54,612 bases of DNA, from the NCBI GenBank assembly GCA_014802105.1, contig JAAVCX010000038.1:1-54612 (forward strand), read 5' to 3'. The notes below the pieces were generated by a model. It was given only the letters and a program-made list of their open reading frames with translations. It was not told where the DNA came from and did not search any database. Positions 26,282 through 35,164 of this stretch are shown in pieces. Position 1 is the stretch's first letter. Every line of letters starts with the position of its first letter. The DNA comes from Bacteroides sp. (GTDB lineage: Bacteria > Bacteroidota > Bacteroidia > Bacteroidales > Muribaculaceae). The position numbers were made by a program, and so were the translations under genes.

Positions 26282-28549
26282 ATGGCCGGCTCAGTTCCTG
26301 CTCAGCGCGTAGCGGTGAGAAATGATAATTTTGACTATAAGAAATTTTTGCGGCTCTGTCTCGACCGCTGGTGGTGGTTTGCCATCTCTTTTTGCGTGGT
26401 GGCTGTTATAGTGTTTGGTTTTATCAAACTTAATCCTCAGCCTGAGACCATCAAGGGAAGTGTGCTGATCGCCTCCAACTCATCTGACACTAAGTCGTCT
26501 CTGCTGAAGCAGTTTGATGTCTCGTCGGTGTTGGGTGGCACCGGCTCGGTTGAGAGCGAGGTAGCTATCATGTCGTCTCACGAGGTCATGATGATGACCG
26601 TCAGGCAGCTTCAGCTCAACTGCAAGTATACGGTGAAGAAGGGCCTCTTCAAGACTTATGAACCGTGGGGCGACGAGCCTGTGAGACTCGATTATGATCA
26701 GGCCATGGCCGATACGCTGTCGGCTGCGCTGATGTTTAAGTTGAAGCTCCATGCCGATAATACGGCCGATGTGACCATGAAGTGTGCCAAGGATAAGTTC
26801 CTGGATGAGAAGAACGTGAAACTTCCGGCGACTTTTGACACTCCCTACGGAAAGTTTGCTCTGGCTCCGACTGAATATTTTGACAGTTTTTTTGCCAAGC
26901 GTAAATCACTCGAGGAGAATATAGTGTTGAGTAATTACAGCGCTTCCGCCGAGTCTTTCCAGAAAGCCATAGTTGTCGCTCCTTACAGCAAGAAGGTCAA
27001 TCTGGTAAATATATCCTTCAAGACTTTCAATGTAAATTATGGTGTCGATGTGCTCACCGCTCTGGTGGAGAATTATAATAAGCTCGGTATCGAAAATCAG
27101 CGCGAGAAGGGTCTGCGCACTATCAAATTTATCGATGAGCGTATTGCCGAGCTCTCCGACGATCTCTCAGACAAGGAGGCTCAGATAGAGTCCTTTACCA
27201 GCGGTAAGCTCGTAGGCAACGTTGAGGCCGATGCCAAGCGCTCGTTTGAGCGTTCGTCCAAATTGCAGGATGCGCTGGTCAACGCCGAGACCGAGTATCA
27301 GGTCATGCAGATGATCAGCCGTTTTATAAGCGATCCCGCCAACAGATTTGAGATGCTGCCGTCGGTAGGCGAGACTCAGTCGAAGGCGCTCGCCGGAAGT
27401 ATCGAGAAATACAACACCGAGATACTCCAACGCGTCAATATGCTCAAGAATGCAAGCCCTGATAATATCTCGGTGAAAAATCTCGAGGATAATCTCGATG
27501 CTCTGCGTAACAATATAGAGCTCTCGCTCAGCAAGGCTCTGGAGGCTGCCGGAGTGAGACTGCAATCTCTGCGTTCACAGGCCTATCAGGCACGCAGCAA
27601 GGAGCTTGATCTTCCCGAGACCCAGAGAGAGTATCTCGTGCTCAAGCGTAATCAGGGCATACAGGAGAAACTCTATCTCTATCTGTTGCAGCAACGCGAG
27701 GAGAAGGCTATGAGTGTGGCCAATGTCACTCCTTCGGCTCAGGTGATCGATCAGATTTATGTGACGGCCTACGCCGCCAAGAGGAGTAAGAAGGTCTACG
27801 CACTGTTGGTGTTGATTATCGGTTTCGGAATACCGGCCGTCATTATCTTCTTCATTGACCGTATGCGTCGCACTGTCGACTCGGCTAAGGAGGTGAAACT
27901 TCTCACCTCGCTTCCGATGCTTGCAAGTGTTGGCGCCGAGAAGGTTGACGACCAGGCTTCGCTCTGGGCTCGACCGGTGCAGGCAAATCTCGGGTTTATA
28001 CTCGGCGCTTCGGGCGGTAACACTGTTATGGTTACCTCGATGGGGCACGACGAGGCTCGTGGAAAGATAGCGGCTGCCATTGCGCGCCAATTTGCATCGC
28101 AAGGCGACAAGACCCTTCTTCTTCAGGCTGATATGAATCACGAGGAGGCTCTCGGCTTAGGTGTCAGATCGCGTGGAGGCGTCGCCGAATATGTTGCCGG
28201 CAGGGTTTCGCTTGACGATATTGTCACTCAGGTGCCCTCGGTGGCCGGGCTGTCGGTGATCACCGGGACTGCCGATGGTGTTTCAGCCGTTCAGTCGTTG
28301 AATATCATTGCTTCTCCTAAGTTTAAGAAGCTCTTGGATAAAGTAAAGGTTGACTATGATGTAGTGGTGATCGACGCTCCGGCGATAGGAGAGATCGGAT
28401 ACGAGACAGCTGTCATTGCAGCCGACAGTTCGGTAGTGGTGCTTGTCGCAACTGAGGGTGTGACCCGGATCGACGATCTCGAACGACTGAGGGAACTCAA
28501 TTCCACAGGCATTTATCATAATCTGTCGGTTGTGTACACCGAGGCATGA
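26282..28549 (+). CDS. Wzc-like chain-length protein with degenerate kinase domain
   Basis: 755 residues. A cytoplasmic N-terminus, TM1 (about 30-48), a Wzz/GumC periplasmic domain with long coiled coils (about 270-470), TM2 (about 503-523), and a C-terminal BY-kinase-like P-loop domain. In that domain the Walker A equivalent reads GHDEARGKI (Gly588-Ile596): Lys595 is kept but the following Thr/Ser is replaced and the loop is longer than the usual GEGKS/T. The A' Asp (Asp617) and Walker B Asp (VVVIDAP, Asp698) are kept. The protein ends NLSVVYTEA with no Tyr cluster. It probably controls chain length and export with Wza; kinase activity is doubtful. Confidence 0.88.
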   Translation: MAGSVPAQRVAVRNDNFDYKKFLRLCLDRWWWFAISFCVVAVIVFGFIKLNPQPETIKGSVLIASNSSDTKSSLLKQFDVSSVLGGTGSVESEVAIMSSHEVMMMTVRQLQLNCKYTVKKGLFKTYEPWGDEPVRLDYDQAMADTLSAALMFKLKLHADNTADVTMKCAKDKFLDEKNVKLPATFDTPYGKFALAPTEYFDSFFAKRKSLEENIVLSNYSASAESFQKAIVVAPYSKKVNLVNISFKTFNVNYGVDVLTALVENYNKLGIENQREKGLRTIKFIDERIAELSDDLSDKEAQIESFTSGKLVGNVEADAKRSFERSSKLQDALVNAETEYQVMQMISRFISDPANRFEMLPSVGETQSKALAGSIEKYNTEILQRVNMLKNASPDNISVKNLEDNLDALRNNIELSLSKALEAAGVRLQSLRSQAYQARSKELDLPETQREYLVLKRNQGIQEKLYLYLLQQREEKAMSVANVTPSAQVIDQIYVTAYAAKRSKKVYALLVLIIGFGIPAVIIFFIDRMRRTVDSAKEVKLLTSLPMLASVGAEKVDDQASLWARPVQANLGFILGASGGNTVMVTSMGHDEARGKIAAAIARQFASQGDKTLLLQADMNHEEALGLGVRSRGGVAEYVAGRVSLDDIVTQVPSVAGLSVITGTADGVSAVQSLNIIASPKFKKLLDKVKVDYDVVVIDAPAIGEIGYETAVIAADSSVVVLVATEGVTRIDDLERLRELNSTGIYHNLSVVYTEA

Positions 28550-28591
28550 TAAAAATGTATCATCAGCTCAAATTATAAACGCTCTCCAGGC

Positions 28592-28610
28592 TCCGGGGCT
28601 TTGCCCCGGA
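28592..28610 (+). other. Perfect 8-bp hairpin between the wzc-like and wzy-like genes
   Basis: TCCGGGGC, TTT loop, GCCCCGGA. No T-run follows, so it is not a standard terminator. It may limit read-through or protect an RNA end inside the operon. Confidence 0.5.
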
Positions 28611-28633
28611 TCGTTAATGCTTCATAGCTGTCA

Positions 28634-29863
28634 ATGAATCAGATCTTAGTCGCTCTAACGCTTTTTTCCTCCATAGGTTTCTTCAATTATCATGACATGA
28701 TCTCTCAACCTGTGGCTAAAGCGGCTATGTATGTGTGTATTCTTGTGTCGATGGCTATGGGGATCACCGAGAGAAACTCGTCACTCAAGGATGTGTATTA
28801 TCCGCGAGGCCTTTATTTTGCCGTGCTGGCCTGTATAGTGTTCTCAATGTTGATGGCTGATTTGTTTAACGGTCAGTCTTTGGGTGTGACTGTAAAGATC
28901 ACCATGATGATATTGTTACCCTATACCTATTTTTACGCATTGATGAGGCAGAGGGTGGCCGCGAGCAAGATTATCAGACTTTTTATCTGTTATATACTTT
29001 GCTCCACGGTGGTGTTTTTCTGTAACTTATATACTTATCCAAACAATATTTTCGGAGAACCTCTCGGCGAGGACTTTACGCGCGGTATTATCAGAATACC
29101 GCTTGTCGGAGGCGAGATTTTTGTATTGCTCCTGTTTTACGGTATAGACCGGTGGAATGATTTCCGTCAGAAAAAATGGTGGCTGATAATCGCCCTGTGT
29201 TGTGTGATGATAGTTCTCTCGGTCACACGTCAGCTTATAGGTGTATCGTTTTTTATCGGGCTGATCATGTTGCTCAGACATTACTCCATTTTACACAAAA
29301 TAGTAATTGTCGCTGTCGTGACCGCAGCGGTGGCTGTTGTGGTACCACGTCTCCCGATGTATAAATCAATGATGGAGCTCACTGAGATGCAGGCTGAGAG
29401 ACATTCCGACAGCAAGGAGGATATTCGCTTGCAGGCCTGGCGTTTTTACACTTATGAGTCGTGGGATAATCCTGTGGAGATGATCTTTGGCCACGGAGTT
29501 TACTCAACGGCCGGAGACTCGGAATGGGGTAACCGCATGGAAGCCGAGACCGATGTCAACAAGTGTCTGCTCTATGACGTTGGCTGGGCAGGATTTATCT
29601 ACTATTTTGGTCTGTTAGGTGCCGGATTTCTGATGGCCCTGTTTATCGTCACGGTGAGACAATGTTTCCGTTATCGATCGAAGGAATATCTTGGCTATTG
29701 GTTTATATTCCTGATATTGACGTCGGTAGCCTCGGCTCCAATACTGTTTTTTTATCAGGTGATAGTTGTCTCGCTATGTCTATACCTGGCTTATTGTCCC
29801 GAGGATGACGTGCATTATGACAGCGAGTTCTACTATGACCCTTCGGGGGCTCTGAATGTTTAA
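28634..29863 (+). CDS. O-antigen ligase / polymerase-like membrane protein
   Basis: 409 residues, ten or more membrane helices. A larger soluble loop (about residues 245-310, including YKSMMELTEMQAERHSDSKEDIRLQAW and the following FGHGVYS) precedes the last helices; this is the layout of Wzy/WaaL-type proteins with the catalytic periplasmic loop. Context with Wza- and Wzc-like genes supports a Wzy-type repeat-unit polymerase. No glycosyltransferase or flippase gene is near, so the sugar repeat must be made elsewhere. Confidence 0.75.
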   Translation: MNQILVALTLFSSIGFFNYHDMISQPVAKAAMYVCILVSMAMGITERNSSLKDVYYPRGLYFAVLACIVFSMLMADLFNGQSLGVTVKITMMILLPYTYFYALMRQRVAASKIIRLFICYILCSTVVFFCNLYTYPNNIFGEPLGEDFTRGIIRIPLVGGEIFVLLLFYGIDRWNDFRQKKWWLIIALCCVMIVLSVTRQLIGVSFFIGLIMLLRHYSILHKIVIVAVVTAAVAVVVPRLPMYKSMMELTEMQAERHSDSKEDIRLQAWRFYTYESWDNPVEMIFGHGVYSTAGDSEWGNRMEAETDVNKCLLYDVGWAGFIYYFGLLGAGFLMALFIVTVRQCFRYRSKEYLGYWFIFLILTSVASAPILFFYQVIVVSLCLYLAYCPEDDVHYDSEFYYDPSGALNV

Positions 29864-29897
29864 AAAAATATAATCCTCCTTGAGCGAAGGGCGTGAG

Positions 29898-29928
29898 TTT
29901 GTTATGATGAATATCAGGTATATTTTTG
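29898..29928 (+). promoter_or_regulatory. Promoter for the golvesin-amidase gene
   Basis: TTTG at 29898-29901, 19-bp spacer, TATTTTTG at 29921-29928; start near 29935, about 45 nt before the ATG. Confidence 0.65.
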
Positions 29929-29979
29929 TGAACGCTCCTCGCTGAGGTTATTTTGTGTGATTATCAATTCTCGATTACT

Positions 29980-32889
29980 ATGTTACGCCTGCTCTCTATA
30001 TTGCTGGTACTGCTCTGTTCAGTGCCGCCGGCCGATAGTGCCACCCGCAAGAAACGCACGAAAAAGTCGACCAAGACAACCGCTAAGGTAGTGAAGACCC
30101 GGCCGACAGCCACGCCTCGCACCTCGGGCCCCTGGATAGTGAGGCCCGACGGCACTCCGGCACCCGACGGTCTCGACGGACGTAACATTGCCCTGTGGGC
30201 GAGCCACGGACGTTATTACGACAGCAATGAGCAGCGTTGGACGTGGCAGCGTTCGCGGTTGCTTGGTACTGTGGAGGATCTTTATACTCTTAGCTATGTC
30301 TATCCTCTGCTGGCACCGATGCTTGAAAATGCAGGCGCGACGGTGATAATGCCGCGCGAGAGAGATACCTCGGAGATAGAGGTGGTCATCGATGGTGACG
30401 GCTCGACTCCCGGTGGTAGCGGATATGCCGAGACCAATGGCCGCAATGCCTGGTCGACAGCCGAGGGTCACGGGGGATTTCGTCTGCCGGCCGCAGGTAT
30501 TGTCAATGAAACCAATCCGTTCAGAAACGGGTCATTGCGTCAGGTCTCGACTGTCAAGGATCCGGCCAAGGCATCGTCGGCCGTCTGGACTGTCGATATG
30601 CCCGAGAGGGGAGAGTATGCCGTCTATGTGAGTTATGCTTCGTTGCCCAAGAGCGCGACCGACGCGCTCTATCGTGTGACGTCGATGCGCGGCACTGAGG
30701 AGATCCATGTCAATCAGACTATGGCCGGAGGCACCTGGGTGTATCTCGGTACCTATCCGCTCGACAAGGGTAAGACCCCCGTGGTGGAGTTGCTCAATGT
30801 CACCGACGGCCCTGAGGGGACTGTCGTGACTGCCGATGCGGTAAAGATAGGTGGAGGCAACGGCACGGTAGCGCGAGGCGACAGCAGCGAGAAAACCGTC
30901 AGCGGTTATCCGCGGTTCACCGAGGGGGCCCGTTACTGGCTTCAATATGCCGGTTTCCCCAAGAGTGTCTGGTCGGTCTCGGATGGAAACAGCGACTACG
31001 AGGATGACCTTAAATCGCGCGGTGCATGGGTGAACTATATGGCCGGAGGGTCTAAAACGCTCCCGGGCTTTGATGGTCTGGGAGTGCCGGTCGATCTTAG
31101 TTTCGCTCTTCATTCCGACGCCGGAGTGACCTCCGATGCTACCTCGACTATCGGTACTTTGCCTATCGTGTCGACCTCAGGTGGAACTTTAGGCGACGGG
31201 CGCAGTCGCAAGACATCCCAACAGCTCGCCACGACTGTCACCGATCAGATAGTCGACGATATACGCTACACCTTTGATCCCGGATGGAACCGGCGCAAGC
31301 TTCGCGACAAGGCCTATCATGAGGCCCGTGAGCCGTTGGTGCCCGCCATGCTTCTGGAGTTGCTGAGCCACCAGAATTATGCCGATATGACCAAGGGACT
31401 TGATCCCGGTTTCCGTTTCCTCGTCAGCCGTTCGATATATAAAGGTATCCTGAAATATCTCCATCAGGTCTCGGGGACTCCATACGTGGTGACTCCGTTG
31501 CCGGTCAATTCATTTGTCATAGCGTCGACGTCAACTCCCGGAGAATACCGGCTCTCGTGGCTTCCGACGGCCGACAGGCTCGAGCCTTCGGCCAAGGCTG
31601 AATATTATATCGTGTATGAGCGTATTGACGACGGTGCTTTTACCGAGCTTGCCATTATCGACGACCCGACTATCACGGTCACTCCCGAGACAGGGCGTAT
31701 CTACAGCTATCGCATAGTAGCTGCCAACAAGGGGGGTATCAGCTTCCCGTCGGAGACGCTGGCTCTCTGTGACATGGGAGAGAAGTCGCGCGGAGAGATC
31801 GAGATAGTCAATGGTTTCACTCGTGTGTCGGGCCCGGCCGAAGTTTATTCTGACGATCATGCCGGCTTTGATTATGAGGAGGATATGGGTGTACCTTATA
31901 TCAGTGACATACATTTCACGGGGGCACAGACCGAGTTCCGCCGGTCGACCCCCTGGATCAACAACGATGCTCCCGGTCATGGAGCGAGCCGTGCCAATCA
32001 TGAGACGAGTGTCATCGCCGGCAATACCTTTGACTTTGTCTATGTGCATGGACAGGCTGTGAGGGATGCGGGCTACTCGTTTGTATCGTCGAGTCTCGCG
32101 GGGTTTGTGACATCTGATTCAGAGCCGCGCATAGTCGACCTGATACTCGGCAAGCAGCGTGAGATACTCTCATCGACATCCCCTGAATCCAATACGCGTT
32201 TCAAGGCTTTCACTCCGGAACTTCGCGAGCGGCTGACGTCGCTTGCCTCGTCGGGCACGGCCCTGCTGGTGAGCGGCAGTTATATAGGCAGCGATCTCTT
32301 TGACAATCCTTACAGTCAGGCCTCGATCGCCGAGGCTGACCGTCGTTTTGGCCACGAGGTGCTCGGCATAGACTGGCGACAGGCCAAGGCTACGATTACG
32401 GGTAAGGTTAAAGAGGTGGCATGCCGGTTTGCCCCGCTGAGCGGCAATCTCTCGTTTAAGTTCAATCAGGAACTTTCGTCAGACTGTTATGCCGTCGAGT
32501 CGCCTGAGACTTTCGGGCCGTCGAGCAGTCGCTCGGGAGCTGTCTTCCTGAGATATACCGAGAATGACTATGCGGCAGCGACAGCCTATGTCGGAGACAG
32601 CCACAGGGCTATCGCTATGGGATTTCCGTTTGAGACCATTCTGGATCCCTCGAAGCGCTCGCGACTGATGGGGCAGATGCTTGACTTTCTGAGTCAACGG
32701 GGCTCGCTTGCTTCGGCCGATTTCAAGGTGATAGTCGGCAATCTGATAGCCCAGCAGCCACCGAGTCTGCCACCGGTCACCGAAGGCTGGGATATATCCA
32801 TGTCTCCGACCCAGGCACAGGCCTATCTGCGCGAGGGAGAGTCATCGCTCAATTATGAGGAGCGACGCCAGCGCCGTCGCCGCAGCTGA
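29980..32889 (+). CDS. Secreted amidase-like protein with inserted golvesin domain and Fn3
   Basis: 969 residues from the ATG at 29980 (an upstream TTG at 29953 is less likely, as the signal peptide LLSILLVLLCSVPPADSA starts at the ATG). A basic linker leads to an Amidase_3-like core: NIALWASHGRYY (His76), TVEDLYTLSYVYPLLAPMLENAGA and PRERD; then a golvesin/Xly-type beta domain (about 145-290, NAWSTAEGHGGF through VVTADAVKIGGG) is inserted, and the core resumes with LSFALHSDAG (His378) and PLVPAMLLELLSHQN (Glu460). An Fn3-like domain (about 515-600) and a ~350-residue C-terminal region follow. Such genes are often labelled xanthan lyase; I think a peptidoglycan amidase is more likely. Confidence 0.8.
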   Translation: MLRLLSILLVLLCSVPPADSATRKKRTKKSTKTTAKVVKTRPTATPRTSGPWIVRPDGTPAPDGLDGRNIALWASHGRYYDSNEQRWTWQRSRLLGTVEDLYTLSYVYPLLAPMLENAGATVIMPRERDTSEIEVVIDGDGSTPGGSGYAETNGRNAWSTAEGHGGFRLPAAGIVNETNPFRNGSLRQVSTVKDPAKASSAVWTVDMPERGEYAVYVSYASLPKSATDALYRVTSMRGTEEIHVNQTMAGGTWVYLGTYPLDKGKTPVVELLNVTDGPEGTVVTADAVKIGGGNGTVARGDSSEKTVSGYPRFTEGARYWLQYAGFPKSVWSVSDGNSDYEDDLKSRGAWVNYMAGGSKTLPGFDGLGVPVDLSFALHSDAGVTSDATSTIGTLPIVSTSGGTLGDGRSRKTSQQLATTVTDQIVDDIRYTFDPGWNRRKLRDKAYHEAREPLVPAMLLELLSHQNYADMTKGLDPGFRFLVSRSIYKGILKYLHQVSGTPYVVTPLPVNSFVIASTSTPGEYRLSWLPTADRLEPSAKAEYYIVYERIDDGAFTELAIIDDPTITVTPETGRIYSYRIVAANKGGISFPSETLALCDMGEKSRGEIEIVNGFTRVSGPAEVYSDDHAGFDYEEDMGVPYISDIHFTGAQTEFRRSTPWINNDAPGHGASRANHETSVIAGNTFDFVYVHGQAVRDAGYSFVSSSLAGFVTSDSEPRIVDLILGKQREILSSTSPESNTRFKAFTPELRERLTSLASSGTALLVSGSYIGSDLFDNPYSQASIAEADRRFGHEVLGIDWRQAKATITGKVKEVACRFAPLSGNLSFKFNQELSSDCYAVESPETFGPSSSRSGAVFLRYTENDYAAATAYVGDSHRAIAMGFPFETILDPSKRSRLMGQMLDFLSQRGSLASADFKVIVGNLIAQQPPSLPPVTEGWDISMSPTQAQAYLREGESSLNYEERRQRRRRS

Positions 32890-32963
32890 GAGTTTTTGAA
32901 GCAGCAGTAGGGCTTTAAGAGCTTCTCCCGTTTAAGAGCTTGCCCTATTAATACTTGTTCAGT

Positions 32964-33548
32964 TTAAAGGAGCAGTTCGGAGAGTGGACGTTTGGGCACA
33001 TGGTGGATACCGTCGGCTGTGCGATAATATCTGAAGTCGGCATCCTCGGCACCCGACATCTCTTCGAGGACAACCTGTTCGGCAGGATAGCCGAGCGCGA
33101 GCACATAGCGCGGCTGATAGCGGCTGTCGAGGCCGAGAGTCCCGCTGACCTTGTCGCGGTTGAAAGCCTTGATTATACATGAGGCGATACCCAATGTGCG
33201 TGCTCCGAGGGTTATAGCCTGGAGCTGGAGGCCGTCATCACACAGACAGTCTGAGCCATAACGGGTGTCGAGACACTGCACCAGATAGGCCACAGGTCGC
33301 TCGGAGGGTTCCGGGCCGTCCCACCAGGTGAAGTAACCGGCCCATTTGAGAGCTCCGTAGAGAGTGGAACAGGTCTCGGGGTCGCTGACAATCTTATATC
33401 TGAGTGGCTGGGCATTGCGGCCTGAGGCACAGAAGCGTGTCAGATCAACCAACTGAGAGAGAGTCTCCCGGGTGACGGGGCGTGAGCTGTCAAAGCGTCT
33501 CACCGAGCGGTCGCTTCGAAGCAATGATGCAAAGTCGTTGAAATCCAT
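32964..33548 (-). CDS. Nitroreductase-family protein
   Basis: 194 residues. FMN-binding features are seen at RSVRRFDSSRPV (about 14-25), SGRNAQPLRYKIV (about 43-55) and the GARTLGIASCII segment; the C-terminal LALGYPAEQ is typical. It reduces nitro- or quinone-type compounds with NAD(P)H; the substrate is unknown. Its start codon lies 1 nt inside the edge of a ~200-bp palindromic element, so its promoter and 5' leader must come from, or read through, that element. Confidence 0.9.
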   Translation of the reverse strand: MDFNDFASLLRSDRSVRRFDSSRPVTRETLSQLVDLTRFCASGRNAQPLRYKIVSDPETCSTLYGALKWAGYFTWWDGPEPSERPVAYLVQCLDTRYGSDCLCDDGLQLQAITLGARTLGIASCIIKAFNRDKVSGTLGLDSRYQPRYVLALGYPAEQVVLEEMSGAEDADFRYYRTADGIHHVPKRPLSELLL

Positions 33549-33748
33549 TTAGAGTGTGTTTACTTTTAAACCAAATTAATAAGTGAAGAGAGTGTATTAT
33601 AATTTTTGATTTCATCACAAAGGATCTTTTGGGAGCTTTTTCAAAGTTTCATCAGTCGCAATGCCCGCATTGCTCCTTCTTCAATTTTGAAAAATCACTC
33701 CAAAATCTCTCTTTGTGCTAAAATCATTTAAAAGTAAATACACTCTTA
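33549..33748. repeat. 200-bp palindromic (MITE-like) element
   Basis: Terminal inverted repeats 33549-33570 and 33727-33748 match at 20 of 22 positions. Inside, further arms pair in register around 33665: TGATTT/AAATCA, CACAAAG/CTTTGTG, TTTTGG/CCAAAA, TTTTTCAAA/TTTGAAAAA and GCAATGC/GCATTGC. A 36-nt stretch after the left end (33571-33606) is unpaired. No reading frame. It lies between the nitroreductase start and the aldo/keto reductase stop. A non-autonomous mobile element or a folded RNA are both possible. Confidence 0.7.
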
Positions 33749-33792
33749 GAAATATTTAATTCACTACATTCTAAAAATCATCGGTCGTCGGA

Positions 33793-34800
33793 TCATTTAG
33801 AGATGGTGAGCGAGTCGATCAGCTCAAGCTGCCCGGGAGTAAAGACCGGTGCATCGACAGCCTTGACACTGTCTTCAAGCTGGGCCACACTGCTTGCTCC
33901 TACTATCACGCTTGTCACCTCTTTATGAGACAACACCCATGAGAGAGCCATCTGGGCAAGAGACTGACTGCGGGATCGAGCTATTTCATCAAGACGGCGC
34001 AGACGCTCTATCATGTCGCCCTGAAGAGCCGAAGCACTGAGATGCCACCCCGAGGCGATGCGCGAGTCGGCCGGTATGCCGTCGAGATAGCGCGAGGTGA
34101 GCAGCCCCTGGGCAAGGGGCGAGAAGGCTATAAATCCTGCACCGGAAGCCTCGGCCCTGGCCAGCAGACCGGCGGTCTCGACCTCGCGGTCGAGCATGTT
34201 GAAGCGGCCTTGATAGATCAGACAGGGCACATCTCGTTGCGACAGATAGGCGTAGGCTTTGTCGGCGGCCTCGGCCGGCCATCTCGAGATGCCGATATAG
34301 AGAGCTTTGCCTCGTTTCACTATGTCGACGAGAGCCTGAAGAGTCTCTTCTAGAGGGGTATCGGGATCGTATCGGTGGGAGTAAAAAAGATCGACATAGT
34401 CGAGATTCATGCGTCGCAGACTCTGATCGAGCGAAGCCATGAGATATTTACGGGAGCCATGGTCGCCGTATGGGCCGGGCCACATGTCATAGCCTGCTTT
34501 GGTGGCGATGAAAAGCTGGTCGCGATAGGGCGCGAAAGAGTGCTCCATCACCCGACCGAAAGTCTCCTCGGCGCTGCCGTAAGACGGGCCGTAGTTGTTG
34601 GCGAGGTCAAAGTGGACTATGCCGAGATCAAAAGCCTTGTGAAGTATCTCGCGAGAACGGGCAAAAGGCACAGTGTCGCCGAAATTCTGCCACAGACCCA
34701 GCGAAATCTCGGGCAGGAGCACTCCTGAGTGTCCTGACCGACGATATTTCATGGTTTCGTAGCGGTTGTCAGCAGCGGTGTATGGTTTGTCGTTAATCAT
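33793..34800 (-). CDS. Aldo/keto reductase (YghZ/GPR-like)
   Basis: 335 residues from ATG 34800; the longer frame upstream has no family similarity. Opening MKYRRSGHSGVLLPEISLGLW; catalytic Asp and Tyr in FDLANNYGPSYGSAEE, Lys in FIATKAGYDMWPGPYGDHGSRKYL, His in LFYSHRYDPDTPLEE, and the NADPH pocket in YIGISRWP and VIVGASS. This subgroup (YghZ type) reduces methylglyoxal or glyceraldehyde phosphate. A TATCTTTG -7 element is at 34848-34855 on the minus strand. Confidence 0.93.
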   Translation of the reverse strand: MINDKPYTAADNRYETMKYRRSGHSGVLLPEISLGLWQNFGDTVPFARSREILHKAFDLGIVHFDLANNYGPSYGSAEETFGRVMEHSFAPYRDQLFIATKAGYDMWPGPYGDHGSRKYLMASLDQSLRRMNLDYVDLFYSHRYDPDTPLEETLQALVDIVKRGKALYIGISRWPAEAADKAYAYLSQRDVPCLIYQGRFNMLDREVETAGLLARAEASGAGFIAFSPLAQGLLTSRYLDGIPADSRIASGWHLSASALQGDMIERLRRLDEIARSRSQSLAQMALSWVLSHKEVTSVIVGASSVAQLEDSVKAVDAPVFTPGQLELIDSLTISK

Positions 34801-34936
34801 AGTCAATGTGAATTTGATCGTTTTATGACATGCTGTCGAAGTAATTGCAAAGATACAGATTTGAATTGAATAATAAAACGGGTTGATTGTATTTGGATGT
34901 TTAGGAATGAACAATATAGGAAACTTAATATGAAAT

Positions 34937-35157
34937 TGTACTAATAAAGGTGTAAAATATGATATTGTACCTAATATAGTACAAAATATATAAATGTACT
35001 ATATATAGTCTAAAATGTGATAGTGTACTTTCAGTAGTACAAAGTAAAAATATGTACTATTAAAGGTAAAAATTGAGAAAATGTACTGTAGATAGTATAA
35101 AACGTAAAAATGTACTGAGTGTGGTTTAGTTTTAAAAAATGTTCCGAGTAAGGAACA
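34937..35157 (+). repeat. Eight dyad operator-like repeats at exactly 29-bp period
   Basis: Units start at 34937, 34966, 34995, 35024, 35053, 35082, 35111 and 35140, each exactly 29 bp apart. Each is an 18-bp dyad TGTAC-N8-GTACA: units 2 and 4 are perfect, the last is TGTTC-N8-GAACA (also perfect), others keep the left half with a weaker right half. Column 14 (G) and 18 (A) are invariant. The 11-bp spacers differ in sequence but are A-rich. The last unit covers the -33 position of the ATPase promoter. Confidence 0.9.
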
Positions 35158-35164
35158 ATTTTAT

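Noticed and set aside
33549-33748. Convergent terminator or simple intergenic hairpin
   Set aside because: Far too long and with several arms in one register; no T-tract at the end of the stem.
34937-35157. CRISPR array
   Set aside because: Period is constant, but only a short dyad is shared, units vary, spacers are just 11 bp, and no cas gene is near. Operator-like array fits better.
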